64,000 nt of DNA from VXNE01 sp965208745 (GCA_965208745.1 CBDBPN010000004.1:1674001-1738000), one strand, 5' to 3'. Shown: positions 43,340-52,404, counted from the first letter of the stretch. Notes: generated from the sequence alone by a model not told the origin. Numbers and translations: made by a program.

Positions 43340-44398
43340 ATGCACGAGACGATCCGACGAACCCTGGCGCTGTTGACGTTTCCCGCGCTGGCCCTGGCGT
43401 CCGTTGCCCAGGCCGAGGAGGTGCGCCCCGGCGTGCTGCGGACCCCGGACGCCCGCTTCGAGGGCCTTGCCGACTTCCCGTACGCGGGGAACTACCTCCA
43501 GGTCGGCGACATCCGGCTGCACTATATCGACGAGGGACCAAGGGATGCCGAGACGCTGCTCCTGATCCACGGCGAGCCGACGTGGAGCTACCTCTTTCGC
43601 AAGATGATCCCCGTCTTCCTCGACGCCGGTTACCGCGTCGTGGCGCCGGACCTCGTCGGCTTCGGGCGGTCGGACAAGTTCACGGACGAAGACGCCTACA
43701 GCTACCCGATGCAGGTGGACTACATGCTGGAGGTCGTACGCGCCCTCGACCTCACGGACGTCACCTTCTTCGGCCAGGACTGGGGCGGTCTCATCGGCCT
43801 GCGCGTGGTCGCGGCGGAGCCGGACCGCTTCGCCCGGGTGGTCGTTTCCAACACGGGACTTCCCTCGGCCACCGGCTTCCAGGGGTGGATCGCCTACACG
43901 ATCTTCAAGCTCGCGGTCTGGTGGGAGGGCGAGATGACCCTCGAGGAGCTCGCGGCGAACCTCACGTTCCCGCGCTGGGTGGCCTACAGCTACCACGTCG
44001 AGGACCTGCCCATCGGACGGATCATGGGTTTCCTCGGAGGCAACCAAGGGGCCGCGGATGCCTACGTGGCCCCGTTCCCGGACCAGCGCTACAAGGCCGC
44101 CGCGCAGATCATGCCGTATCTCGTGCCGTCGCAACTGCGCGAGAACGAGGAAGCCTGGGGCGTGTTCGAGAACTGGGACAAGCCTTTCCTCGTCGCCTTC
44201 ACGGACTCCGACCCGATCACGCGCGGCGGGGAGCAGGCGTTCCTGTCACGCGTGCCCGGCGCGCAGAACGTCACGATCCGGGGCGCCGGGCATTTCGTGC
44301 AGGAGGACGCGGGGCCGGAGCTCGCCGGGCTCATGGTCAACTTCATGCAGGGGCGGGAGTTGCCGGCCGAGATACAGCTCGACCGCGCCGAGCCCTGA
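43340..44398 (+). CDS. Exported haloalkane dehalogenase-like alpha/beta hydrolase
   Basis: 352 residues with a signal peptide (cleavage after ASVAQA), so probably periplasmic. The dehalogenase features are HGEPTWSYLFRK (halide-binding Trp82), nucleophile Asp147 with adjacent Trp148 (GQDWGG), acid near Asp291 (FTDSDPIT) and His318 (GAGHFVQED); this is the subfamily I layout. It would replace carbon-bound halogen by hydroxyl. A strong ribosome site (GGGAAGAGG) precedes the ATG. A TetR regulator gene converges from 44409. Confidence 0.9.
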   Translation: MHETIRRTLALLTFPALALASVAQAEEVRPGVLRTPDARFEGLADFPYAGNYLQVGDIRLHYIDEGPRDAETLLLIHGEPTWSYLFRKMIPVFLDAGYRVVAPDLVGFGRSDKFTDEDAYSYPMQVDYMLEVVRALDLTDVTFFGQDWGGLIGLRVVAAEPDRFARVVVSNTGLPSATGFQGWIAYTIFKLAVWWEGEMTLEELAANLTFPRWVAYSYHVEDLPIGRIMGFLGGNQGAADAYVAPFPDQRYKAAAQIMPYLVPSQLRENEEAWGVFENWDKPFLVAFTDSDPITRGGEQAFLSRVPGAQNVTIRGAGHFVQEDAGPELAGLMVNFMQGRELPAEIQLDRAEP

Positions 44399-44408
44399 GA
44401 GGACGTCC

Positions 44409-45053
44409 TTACCGAGGGAACTCGTTCAGGAGCAGCGTCGCCATCGTCTGGGCGTGGCGGTCGACGACCTCGTCGTCCGTCACGTCCACGTCGAACAGGA
44501 GCGCCGCCTCGGGCGCCATCGAGAACATCATGGCGCCGCTCACGAAGACGTAGTACCAGTGCACGAACTGCCGGTCGTCGATTCGGGTATCCGCTTCGAC
44601 CACCTCCCGCAGTCCCTCCATCGCCGGCCGCATGAACTCCTCCACCAGCCAGTGAATGCGCCAACTGTCGCGCTTGCCTTCCTGGATCATCAGGCGGTTG
44701 AGCTCGGGGTTACCGGCGGAGAAGCGCACGTAGCTGCGAATCGTGTAGGTGAGCCGCTCGTGCGGCGAGAGTTCCCGCATCAGGTCCTGGCGCTGCTCCT
44801 GGAAGTCCTGCAGCTTCGTGATGACGTGGGCAGCCGCGGCCTTCCACATCTCTTCCTTGTTGCCGAAGTGGTAGCTCAGGAGATTGCGCTGCACGCCGGC
44901 GGCGACCTCGATGTCGCGCACGGTCACCGCGTCGAAGCCCCGCTCGGAGAACTCCTTGAGCGCCACTTCGACCAGCTTGCGCCGCGTCGCTTCCGCACGC
45001 TCCTGCGGCCGGCGCTTGCGCACCGGTTTCCCCGCTTCAGCCCCTGCCGCCAT
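44409..45053 (-). CDS. TetR/AcrR family transcriptional regulator
   Basis: 214 residues. The N-terminal helix-turn-helix is clear (RKLVEVALKEFSERGFDAV, then TVRDIEVAAGVQRNLLSYHFGNKEE), followed by a helical ligand domain ending in LLLNEFPR. It is surrounded by GST, dehalogenase and hydrolase genes and is a candidate regulator of the catabolic region; which operator it binds is not evident. Confidence 0.92.
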   Translation of the reverse strand: MAAGAEAGKPVRKRRPQERAEATRRKLVEVALKEFSERGFDAVTVRDIEVAAGVQRNLLSYHFGNKEEMWKAAAAHVITKLQDFQEQRQDLMRELSPHERLTYTIRSYVRFSAGNPELNRLMIQEGKRDSWRIHWLVEEFMRPAMEGLREVVEADTRIDDRQFVHWYYVFVSGAMMFSMAPEAALLFDVDVTDDEVVDRHAQTMATLLLNEFPR

Positions 45054-45117
45054 TTATGACTCGCACTCGAAGGATATCGCTCATCTGTCCGAGCCATACA
45101 TCGTATCGGACTCCTGC

Positions 45118-45717
45118 TCAAACGGAATCAAGGAACCTCCGGATGGCCCGGTTGCACGCGGCCGGGTTCTCGATGTGCACGAAGTGGTTCGCCTCCACGA
45201 GCTCGACCCGGAGGTCCGCCGCGAACTCGCTCGAACGTGCGTACTCCTCCGGGTGCCGGCCGGGATGCCCGTAGCCCTTGCAGTCGAGGGCGACCACGTA
45301 ATGGTCCTTCGACAGATCCGAGATCTGGTGGTGGAAGGCCCACCATGACTCCGGCAGGCCGTGCAGCATGAGCACGGTTTCATGGTCCGGGTTCCCCGCC
45401 GTCACGAAGTGCCAGGTGATACCGGCGGCGACCGCGTACCAGTGCGTCGCTTCCGTTCCGTCCGCCAGGACCTCTATCTCGCCGTGCAGGTTGGCCGTGT
45501 CAGGAGGCGGGTCTGTCGGGGGATAACGCATCTCCGCCGCCAGCCGCGGCGCGGGCGTCGGCCGCCCGGTGTGGTAGTCCGGCCGCAGCAGGCCGTAGAT
45601 GCAGTTGAGCAGGTGGAAGAGGGGCGGCGGCGGGGATTTCGCGGCCAGGCGCCGGTAACCCAGCGCGACCAGGATCCCGACCGTCAGGAGCGCATTGACG
45701 ACGACCAGCGTGGTCAT
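45118..45717 (-). pseudogene. Membrane-anchored alpha/beta hydrolase with an internal deletion
   Basis: 199 residues in one frame: an N-terminal membrane anchor (LVVVNALLTVGILVALGY), then HFVTAGNPDHETVLMLHGLP, ESWWAFHHQI and ALDCKGYG of an epoxide-hydrolase-like fold, then directly HFVHIENPAACNRAIRRFL, the segment around the catalytic His. About 130-150 residues including the nucleophile elbow are missing. Hydrolase activity is not expected. It overlaps the GST gene upstream (ATGA), so the original pair was coupled. Confidence 0.75.
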
Positions 45718-46595
45718 GGGGCGCTTGCGAGAGAGAGCCCCGCGACCTCCGCCAGCGTCGCACCCTGCGCGCGCTGTCCCGCCTGCATCGCCTCCCGCAT
45801 CGCGACGAGGGGCGGCGGTTCCGCGACCTCGCGGCGGAACTCCTCCCGCGCATGCAATCCGTCGAACCAGGCGCCAAGCCGCGGATGCCGCTCCCGCAGC
45901 GGGTAGCCCGAGGTGACCATCCGGTAGCTGTAGATGTACCAGGCGATGTCGAGCAGGCTCAGGCTCGCACCCAGGAGATACGGACCGTCCGCAAGCCGCC
46001 CCTCGAGGTCGTTGAATGCAAGGGCGAAGTCCTCGATGGCCCGGCGGATACGCGCATCGGAGATGCCGTCGTTGGCCGCCACGTCCGCGTAGAACGCGAG
46101 TTCCACCGCCTTGTGCGGGTCCGGCTCGCCGCCGACGGTGCCGGACCCCGCCGCCTCGTAACGGGCCGCCTGCTCTGCCGGGCGCGGCCCCGCGCCAGGG
46201 AAAAAGTAGCGGAAACAGATGGCGCGCAGGTCCAGGTGGAGGTCGTCTTCCGCCCGGAGCAGCGCCGCCATCTCGTCGGCCCGCCCCGGTGGCACGAGCG
46301 CGGGCTCCGGAAACAGTTCCTCGAGGTAGGCGAGGATGTCGTTGCTCTCGATGATGACGCGACCGTCGTGCACGAGCACCGGCACGAGCCCTCGGGGGTT
46401 GATGCCCATGAACCAGTCCCCGTAGTTCTCCTGCGCCACGAGATCAACCTCGTGCGACACCCAGTCGACCCCCTTGAGACCCAGGACGATCCGCGTCTTC
46501 TGCGAGCAGGACGATCCCGCAAAGTGCAGTAGGTGGATGCCCTCCCAGTCCAGCACCTCCTTCGTGAGGATGTCCTCGGGTTTCAGCATGACCAT
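45714..46595 (-). CDS. Glutathione S-transferase family protein
   Basis: 293 residues. The N-domain holds HFAGSSCSQKTRIVLGLKGV (SCSQK active-site type motif), NPRGLVPVLVHDG and ESNDILAYLEELFP; the helical C-domain includes LLGASLSLLDIAWYIYSYR. The Ser-Cys-Ser arrangement is also found in reductive dehalogenases of this superfamily such as LinD. The gene overlaps the truncated hydrolase gene and starts 12 bp after the sulfatase gene ends, so sulfatase-GST-hydrolase may be one transcript. Confidence 0.9.
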   Translation of the reverse strand: MVMLKPEDILTKEVLDWEGIHLLHFAGSSCSQKTRIVLGLKGVDWVSHEVDLVAQENYGDWFMGINPRGLVPVLVHDGRVIIESNDILAYLEELFPEPALVPPGRADEMAALLRAEDDLHLDLRAICFRYFFPGAGPRPAEQAARYEAAGSGTVGGEPDPHKAVELAFYADVAANDGISDARIRRAIEDFALAFNDLEGRLADGPYLLGASLSLLDIAWYIYSYRMVTSGYPLRERHPRLGAWFDGLHAREEFRREVAEPPPLVAMREAMQAGQRAQGATLAEVAGLSLASAP

Positions 46596-46607
46596 GACCG
46601 CGACTAC

Positions 46608-48350
46608 TCAGTTCAAGAGTCCAATAATCGAGAACCGCAACTCGCACCACCAGTCGCAGGGCTCGGGATAGAGCTCGCGCAAACCCGCGGTCAGCGGCGA
46701 CTTGGCGGGCAGGATCACGCCGTGGCGCTCGAGGTACCCGTCGTACTCGGCCAGCAGTTCCTCGAGCAGCTCCGGATGAACCTCGGCAAGGTTGCGCACT
46801 TCGCCGGGGTCCGCCTCGAGGTCGAAGAGTTCCCACTGTCCGTTGGACAGGGGAGGCTGCGTGTTGCTGATCTTCCACTGTCCGCGCCGGTAGCCGCGGT
46901 TGCCGAAGAGGTGCACGCCGACGGATTCGCGGACCGAGGGGGCCGCGCCGGTCAGCACCGGCAGGAGCGAGACCCCCTGCGGCAGCGTCCTGCCCTCGAA
47001 CAGCGGATCGCTCGCCGGCTGGATGTCCGCGAGGTCATAGAGGGTCGGCGCAACGTCTGTCACGTGCGCGATGGCCGGGTTGAACCCCCTGGCCGCCACG
47101 GCCGGTCCCCGCACGATGAGCGGTGAGCGGATACCACCCTCGCTCACGGAGTTCTTGAAGAGCTTCCAGGGCGTCACGGCGGCGCTCGCCCACTCCCGCC
47201 CGAGCACCGTGAAGTCGCCGGGCTGCCCGCGTTTCTCGTGCGCGTTGGTCCAGTGCTCCGCGAACCACTCCTGCGTGACGCCGGGATAGACCAGCGGTCC
47301 CGGCGAACTCGCGCCGTTGTCGGAGAAGAAGAGGACGTAGGTCTCCCCGAGCACGCCCTGCGCGGCCAGGTAATCCACCACGCGGCCGATCTGGGCATCC
47401 ATGAGCTCCACCATCGCCGCGTAGATCTCCATGCGGCGGGCGTCCTTCGCGCGCTGCTCCGCCGACCGCTCGTCCCAAGGGGCGGCGTGATTCGGGAACC
47501 ACGCCGGGAACCGCGGATAGTTCCAGAGCCCCGCCCCTTCCGGGATGAGCCCCAGGGCCTCCTGGCGTTCCGCGCGGGCCCGGCGCGTCGCGACCGGCCC
47601 GTCGGCATAGGCGCCGCTGTAACGGTCCAGCCATTCGTCCGGCACGTGCAGCGGGTCGTGGGGCGCGGTGAAGGAGAGGTAGGCGAAGAACGGCGCGTTG
47701 CCATCCCGCTGTTCGAGGAAATCGATCAGCGTCCCCGCGTAGGCCGTGCTCGAGTAGAAATCAGCCGGGAGTTCGTGCACCGGTTCCCCGTCCCGGACGT
47801 ACTCGGGGATCTCCACGGGCGCGATGGGCCTCTGGTCCGCGAAGTGGCTGGCGCCGCCGGTGAGCAGCGCGAAGGAGCGCTGGAAGCCCCGGTTGTGCGG
47901 CCCCTGGGCGTGCTCGTTCGCGAGGTGCCACTTGCCGGTCATGAACGTCTGGTAACCGTGCGCGGCCAGGGCCTCCGCCACCGTGACGACACCGTCGTGC
48001 AACTGCCCTTCGTAGTTGATGCCCACCTGGTTCGACGCCCGGAGCCCGGACTGCACGCCGAGTCCGGCTTCATGGTGGTCGACGCCGGTCATGAGCATCG
48101 CGCGCGTCGGGGCGCAGGTGGGCGCGACGTAGAAGCTCGTGACGAGGGTGCCTTCCTGCGCAAGGCGGTCGATGGAGGGCGTGCGGATCTCGCCGCCGAG
48201 CACGCCGATGTCCGACCAGCCCATGTCGTCGGCGACGATGACGAGGAAATTCGGCGGTTCCGGCCCGGTGTCGTGCGGGTCCTCGAGCGCCACCGCGCAG
48301 GCCCCAGAGGCAAGTGCCCCGCCCAGGAGCAGGGTGCGGACGCAAGGCAT
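46608..48350 (-). CDS. Arylsulfatase-type lipoprotein
   Basis: 580 residues from the ATG at 48350, chosen for its ribosome site (GGGAG) and because it places a lipobox LASGAC at 13-18. The type I sulfatase signature TCAPTRAML (Cys79, converted to formylglycine) and metal ligands DDMGWSD (41-47) are present; GKWHLANE and FSDNGASSPGP also fit. It would release sulfate from sulfated esters in the periplasm. It is divergent from a receptor fragment across overlapping promoters. Confidence 0.93.
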   Translation of the reverse strand: MPCVRTLLLGGALASGACAVALEDPHDTGPEPPNFLVIVADDMGWSDIGVLGGEIRTPSIDRLAQEGTLVTSFYVAPTCAPTRAMLMTGVDHHEAGLGVQSGLRASNQVGINYEGQLHDGVVTVAEALAAHGYQTFMTGKWHLANEHAQGPHNRGFQRSFALLTGGASHFADQRPIAPVEIPEYVRDGEPVHELPADFYSSTAYAGTLIDFLEQRDGNAPFFAYLSFTAPHDPLHVPDEWLDRYSGAYADGPVATRRARAERQEALGLIPEGAGLWNYPRFPAWFPNHAAPWDERSAEQRAKDARRMEIYAAMVELMDAQIGRVVDYLAAQGVLGETYVLFFSDNGASSPGPLVYPGVTQEWFAEHWTNAHEKRGQPGDFTVLGREWASAAVTPWKLFKNSVSEGGIRSPLIVRGPAVAARGFNPAIAHVTDVAPTLYDLADIQPASDPLFEGRTLPQGVSLLPVLTGAAPSVRESVGVHLFGNRGYRRGQWKISNTQPPLSNGQWELFDLEADPGEVRNLAEVHPELLEELLAEYDGYLERHGVILPAKSPLTAGLRELYPEPCDWWCELRFSIIGLLN

Positions 48351-48384
48351 GGCAACTCCCATCCAGCGAACTCTGGCAGCATTC

Positions 48385-48413
48385 ATACCACAAGACCCTA
48401 AATTTGTTGACAA
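48385..48413 (-). promoter_or_regulatory. Predicted sigma-70 promoter of the sulfatase gene
   Basis: On the minus strand TTGTCA (48413-48408) and TGGTAT (48390-48385) are separated by 17 bp, 35 bp upstream of the start. The -35 lies within the palindromic operator. Confidence 0.5.
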
Positions 48414-48423
48414 GTAAATTTAG
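48398..48423. promoter_or_regulatory. Palindromic operator in a divergent promoter
   Basis: Perfect 8-bp arms CTAAATTT (48398-48405) and AAATTTAG (48416-48423) flank a 10-bp centre. It covers the -35 boxes of both divergent promoters below. A related half-site (CTAAATTTGT, then CAAG) occurs at 56875-56892 before the dioxygenase operon. The regulator is unknown; a TetR-type protein is a fair guess. Confidence 0.65.
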
Positions 48424-48435
48424 CTGCCCTAGTTT
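48407..48435 (+). promoter_or_regulatory. Predicted sigma-70 promoter of the receptor fragment
   Basis: TTGACA (48407-48412) and TAGTTT (48430-48435) are spaced by 17 bp, 33 bp upstream of the ATG at 48469. It overlaps the divergent sulfatase promoter and the palindrome. Confidence 0.55.
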
Positions 48436-48468
48436 CTCTACACTTCAAAAATTACCGGGTGGATTGGC

Positions 48469-48985
48469 ATGAAAACTGATCTCCGGAGAAGCTTCCCTGT
48501 CGCGGGTATGTCGCTCGCCGCGCTGCTCGCCCAATCCGGTACCGCCCAGCAGACCGACGACGACGCGCAACCGATGCTCGAGGAAATCGTCGTGACCGCG
48601 CAGAAGCGCAGCCAGAGTATCCAGGAAGTGCCTGTGGCGATGACCGCCTTCGGCGGCGAGGCGCTCGAGGACAACGGCGCAGTGAACCTCGAAGACCTCA
48701 GCGGCATCGCCCCGAACGTCCAGTTGACGCAGATGGCCATCATCCCCAACGTCGCCTCCTTCACCATCCGCGGGATCAACTTCACCGACCCGGATCCCAA
48801 CGCCGATCCCAAGACGGGCGTGTCCCTCGACGGGGTTCCCCTCACGCGCAACAACGGCCTCCTCATGGACATGTTCGAGAGCGTCGAGGTGCTCCGCGGG
48901 CCCCAGGGCACGCTCTACGGCCGTAACAACATGGCGGGCACGATCAAGCTCGTTTCGGCACGGCCGACGGAGGAGACGGGCGGCA
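48469..48985 (+). pseudogene. 5' fragment of a TonB-dependent receptor
   Basis: Starts as a normal receptor: signal peptide (MSLAALLAQSGTAQQ), EEIVVTAQKRSQSIQEVPVA and the plug domain to SVEVLRGPQGTLYGRNNMAGT. Around 48985 it joins, out of frame, the 3' part of a flavin monooxygenase gene, so the beta-barrel is entirely missing. In its own frame the reading continues without similarity to 49980. It still has a convincing promoter. Confidence 0.85.
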
Positions 48986-49675
48986 GAGGCCGGCGGCGAC
49001 CCGCGCCTGCTCGACACCTTCGAGCCGGAGCGCAGGCCCGTCGCCGAGGCCAACTCCGAGCAGAGCGTGACCAACGCCATGAGGATGATGGAAGTCGCCT
49101 CCCTGCTGGACGTGGACGGCGACCAGCGCATCACGCTTGCGGACCTGGATGCCGTACTGGCGGACGCGGACCGCCTCGCGGCCGTCCAAACCGCCGTCGA
49201 CGCCCAGGCCGCGCATTTCAACATGTCGGGACTCGACCTCGGCGTCTGCTACACGGGCGCCGGCGTGATCGACGACGGCCCTCCGCCCGCCTCGGAAGAC
49301 CCCGTGTCGAAGTACGTCCCCTCCACGACACCCGGGGCGCGCCTGCCCCATGCCATGCTGCTACGCGACGGCGCGCCGTTGTCGACGCTGGACCTCGTGG
49401 CCCTGGACCGCTTCCTGGTATTCGCGCACCACGACGCCCCCGACACCCTCGATGCGGCCGTCGAGGAACTCGCCGAACGTGGAGTGCCGCTCAGCATGCA
49501 CCGCGTCGGTCCCGCTGCGGACACTGTCCCGGCCGACGACGGGTTTGCCGCGCTGTTTCCCCGGGAGGACGTCCTGCTGGTGCGGCCCGACGGGCACATA
49601 GCGGCGCGATTCGAATCCGGTCACGCCGCCGCGAAACTCGCCTACGCCCTGAACGCTCTGCTGCACGCGGCGTAG
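48985..49675 (+). pseudogene. 3' fragment of a flavin-dependent aromatic hydroxylase
   Basis: From about 48985 the text reads AGGDPRLLDTFEPERRPVA and continues through SVTNAMRMMEVASLL to a thioredoxin-like C-terminal domain (LALDRFLVFAHH, VLLVRPDGHIAARFE), the typical end of PheA/TfdB-type monooxygenases. The FAD-binding N-terminal two thirds are absent. It is fused by deletion to the receptor fragment in another frame. After it, 49676-49823 holds no gene I can support. Confidence 0.75.
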
Positions 49676-49823
49676 GGGAGGGCTTGTCCGAGGCGCGCTC
49701 CCGTCCGGCGACTGGGTGCTCGCGTCGTTCGACCTCACCGCGCTCGCGTTCGGCGTCCTCGCCGCGGTCGCCGCCGTACACCTGCGACGTGGCACCTGGA
49801 AAACCCGTGCAGGCCGTCACGAC

Positions 49824-49844
49824 GGGCGACCACGAGGGTCGCCC
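49824..49844 (-). terminator. Hairpin directly after the M81 peptidase stop
   Basis: Arms GGGCGACC (49824-49831) and GGTCGCCC (49837-49844) pair over 8 bp and abut the TAA stop of the minus-strand gene. No U tract follows; it may be a terminator or a dispersed repeat. Confidence 0.45.
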
Positions 49845-51311
49845 TTACGGGCTTTCGTATCTCGCCGCCGGGTCGATCGGCCACAGCGGGCCCGGTGCGC
49901 GCAGGCGGTCGAAGGTCTCCATGCGGTGGGTGGTCAGCCCCGGGGGGTCCGCCGTGACGATCGTTCCCGCGAGGTCCTGAAACCCGGCGCGAAAGTGGTT
50001 GGAAGACTTGAGCGCGACGATCGGGTAGGTCGTCACGTCGATGCCGACGGCCAGGAAGGGCCCGATGTCGAACGTCTGGCTGCGGTTCGAGGCCACCACG
50101 ATGTCGATGCCGTCCACGACGAGCCGCGCCATCGGCCCGAGATTCAGGGACGCGCCCTTCACCATCGCGAGCATCTTGAGCCGGCCGTCGTGCAACGCCT
50201 TGACGTAGGCCGTGAGCTCGAGCGGGGCGCCGTGCAGGTCGTCGGTCTTGCCGCCGAGGCGCACGTCGATGGTGCTTCCCACACCGGCGTCGTGCGCCTG
50301 CCGGGCCACCTCCGGGTCCACGAGGAACGCGAAGCAGGCCTTCGGGAGCCGCGCTTCCAGCATCGCCCGGAGCACGTGCGTCCCGTCCCCCGGCGTGCCC
50401 CCGCCGCAGTTGTCGGAGGTCTCGTTGATGATGACCGGACGATCCGTCGCGGCCCTCGCCCGTGCGACCGCCTCCTGCGCGGAGAGGCTTTGCACCCGGA
50501 ACGCATCGCGTTGCCGCCAGAGCGACTCCGCGGCGCCCCGGGCAACGGTCCGGGCATGCTCCCGGTCACCCCGCACCGTGACGGCGAGGTGGCATCCGAC
50601 GTGGGCGATGTCCGTGTACGGGAATCCGTGGAACCAGCTCACGTCGATGACGTCGTCGGGCAGTTCGGCTTCGAGCATCTCGCCGAGCATGGCCTTCCCC
50701 TTGCCGAGGAAGGTAGTCGTCGTCGGCAACAGCATCGGCACGGTCTCGACGTGCACGACCGGCCGAAAGTTCTCCCGCAGCATGGCGTCGATCAGGCGGA
50801 TGGCCTCGTCGCCCCGCTCGTGGAAGTCCACGTGGGGGTAGTGGTGACAGGCGAAGACGCCGTCCAGCGCATCGGCCATCGTCTGGGTGACGTTGCCGTG
50901 CAGGTCGAACACCGCGGCGATCGGCACCGCTTCGCCGACGAGGTCGCGCACCGCCGTCGCAAGATCGCCTTCGAGGTCCTCGAGGTGCTCCACCACGCCC
51001 GCGCCGTGCAGGTCCAGGAAGACGCCATCGACGGGGCGCGCCGCCGCGATCCCGGCGAGGATCTCCTGCTTGAAGGCATCGTACGCTTCCGACTGGATCG
51101 TGCCGGACGGCTGGGCGTCGACGATCAGCACCGGCACGACCTCGAATCCGAGCCGCTCGCAGGCGCGCATGGCGCCGCCCGCGGCGCTGTCGGTGTCCCG
51201 CTCCCGCAGGATCGCGGCGCCCCGGCGCTGGTGGAACGCCGACGCCGGGGTCGTGTCCCGGCAGTACGTGTTCGTCTCGTGGCGGATTCCCGCTATGACG
51301 ACGCGAGTCAT
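49845..51311 (-). CDS. M81 family metallopeptidase (MlrC-like)
   Basis: 488 residues from the ATG at 51311 (MTRVVIAGIRHETNTY). MlrC-family landmarks: GIRHETNTY, DLHGAG, DLHGNVT, YPHVDFHERG (likely metal ligands) and ETSDNCGGGTPGDGTHVL. MlrC completes breakdown of linearised microcystin; most relatives have unknown substrates, probably small amides or peptides. Last gene of the minus-strand operon starting at 56853. Confidence 0.93.
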   Translation of the reverse strand: MTRVVIAGIRHETNTYCRDTTPASAFHQRRGAAILRERDTDSAAGGAMRACERLGFEVVPVLIVDAQPSGTIQSEAYDAFKQEILAGIAAARPVDGVFLDLHGAGVVEHLEDLEGDLATAVRDLVGEAVPIAAVFDLHGNVTQTMADALDGVFACHHYPHVDFHERGDEAIRLIDAMLRENFRPVVHVETVPMLLPTTTTFLGKGKAMLGEMLEAELPDDVIDVSWFHGFPYTDIAHVGCHLAVTVRGDREHARTVARGAAESLWRQRDAFRVQSLSAQEAVARARAATDRPVIINETSDNCGGGTPGDGTHVLRAMLEARLPKACFAFLVDPEVARQAHDAGVGSTIDVRLGGKTDDLHGAPLELTAYVKALHDGRLKMLAMVKGASLNLGPMARLVVDGIDIVVASNRSQTFDIGPFLAVGIDVTTYPIVALKSSNHFRAGFQDLAGTIVTADPPGLTTHRMETFDRLRAPGPLWPIDPAARYESP

Positions 51312-51342
51312 GATCTGCCCTCCGGCAGCGGCCAGCGCTCGA

Positions 51343-51849
51343 TCACGCCGGTGCGCGCCGCCACACGAACCGCGCAAAGAGCCACATGACGACCCCGCCG
51401 ACGACCAGGACCACGGCGGCGTACCGGGCAGCGTCTGCCGGCGGGTTGAACAGCCGGGTGAGCCAGAGGGCGTAACCGGCAGCATGCACGCCGAGAAAGA
51501 CCGCCGCAAAGAGCAACGGCCGCGCCCGATAGACCCGCGACAGCACGAACGCCTGCAAGGCGACCATCAGCGCGACCACGGGCACCGGCACGAGCACGAA
51601 CAGGTTGGCGGTCACCTCGGCATCCCGCTGCAGCAGCGCCATCCAGCGGATGCTCATAAGCTCCGTCGGCAGGACGCTCGACAGTGCCACCACGACCACC
51701 GCCACGTACTTCACGGCGTCCGATTGGAACCAGTCGCCGCGACCCTCCCCCCGCGTCGCCGAGTACACCCCGATCCCGATCGTCGAGACCAGATAGACCA
51801 GGATCGAGCCCGGGATGACCGTCCGCACCACGGCCGACAGCTCCTCCAT
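51343..51849 (-). CDS. Hypothetical membrane protein
   Basis: 168 residues with about five hydrophobic segments (for example SILVYLVSTIGIGVYSAT, VAVVVVALSSVLPTELM, LFVLVPVPVVALMVAL, VVLVVGGVVMWLFARFVW). No family recognised. The ATG follows the stop of the selenoprotein candidate without any gap, and the M81 gene starts 31 bp after it, so it belongs to the same operon. A link to periplasmic redox chemistry is possible but unproven. Confidence 0.8.
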   Translation of the reverse strand: MEELSAVVRTVIPGSILVYLVSTIGIGVYSATRGEGRGDWFQSDAVKYVAVVVVALSSVLPTELMSIRWMALLQRDAEVTANLFVLVPVPVVALMVALQAFVLSRVYRARPLLFAAVFLGVHAAGYALWLTRLFNPPADAARYAAVVLVVGGVVMWLFARFVWRRAPA

Positions 51850-52404
51850 TCAGGCGTCGGCCCCCGCTTCCACAGCCGCCAGCACTTCCGTCAGCGGCGG
51901 GCGCGTGCGATAGCCCGGCACCGCGAACTTCGCGTTGATGCGTCCGTCCGGCGCGAGCCAGAAGATGCCCGGTAGCGGTATGCCCCGGCCCAGGTTCTCG
52001 TCGGGAACGCCAAATGCGTTCACGTGCTGCCCGTCGACGTCCCGCAACAGCGGGAAGCCGAGTTCCTGCCCGTCGTGAAACGCCTTGAGGGTCTCCGTGC
52101 TGTCATAGGTCATGGCCGCGATGTGCACCCCGGCCTCTTCGAATCTGCTCCGCCACTCTTCCAGTTGAACCAACTGGGCCTTGCAGAAGGGTCACCAGTC
52201 CGCGGAGCGGCTGAGGACCAGCAGCACGCCCCGCTCTCCGCACAGCGACCCGAGGTCCCGGGTCGTCCCGTCCTGGTCCGCGGCCGCGATGGCCGGCGCG
52301 GTGGCGCCGACGGGCGGCCCCCAGGACTCCGCATAGTCATCCGCGAACGCCGCGCCCGCCAGGGCGACCAGTGCGCCCGCCAACATGAGTCTCTTGGCGA
52401 TCAT
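51850..52404 (-). CDS. Thioredoxin-fold AhpC/TSA-like protein, probable selenoprotein (in-frame UGA)
   Basis: One frame of 184 residues interrupted only by TGA at 52192-52194 (position 71). Signal peptide MIAKRLMLAGALVALAGAAF (1-20), so periplasmic. Around the TGA it reads LLVLSRSADW-UGA-PFCKAQLVQLEEW; homologues have Cys there (DWCPYCKxQL), so UGA replaces the attacking Cys of a CxxC motif while the second Cys (74) is kept. The rest (FPLLRDVDGQHVNAFGVP, then FWLAPDGRINAKF) is a normal redoxin end. A SECIS-like hairpin follows the UGA. Decoding needs selA, selB, selC and selD, not in this window. The alternative is a recent nonsense mutation. Confidence 0.8.
52161..52194 (-). promoter_or_regulatory. 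Candidate bacterial SECIS element
   Basis: On the minus strand UGA (52194-52192) is followed after 14 nt by CCAGTTG-GTT-CAACTGG (52177-52161), a perfect 7-bp stem with a three-base loop starting with G. The loop begins 22 nt after the UGA. As I recall the bacterial consensus, the apical loop lies 16-37 nt from the UGA with G among its first two bases, so this fits. Confidence 0.7.

Noticed and set aside
49716..51389. Plus-strand frame opposite the M81 peptidase, with a hydrophobic start (LASFDLTALAFGVLAAVAAV)
   Set aside because: The start might be a relic of a membrane protein but the rest is antisense shadow; too little to annotate.
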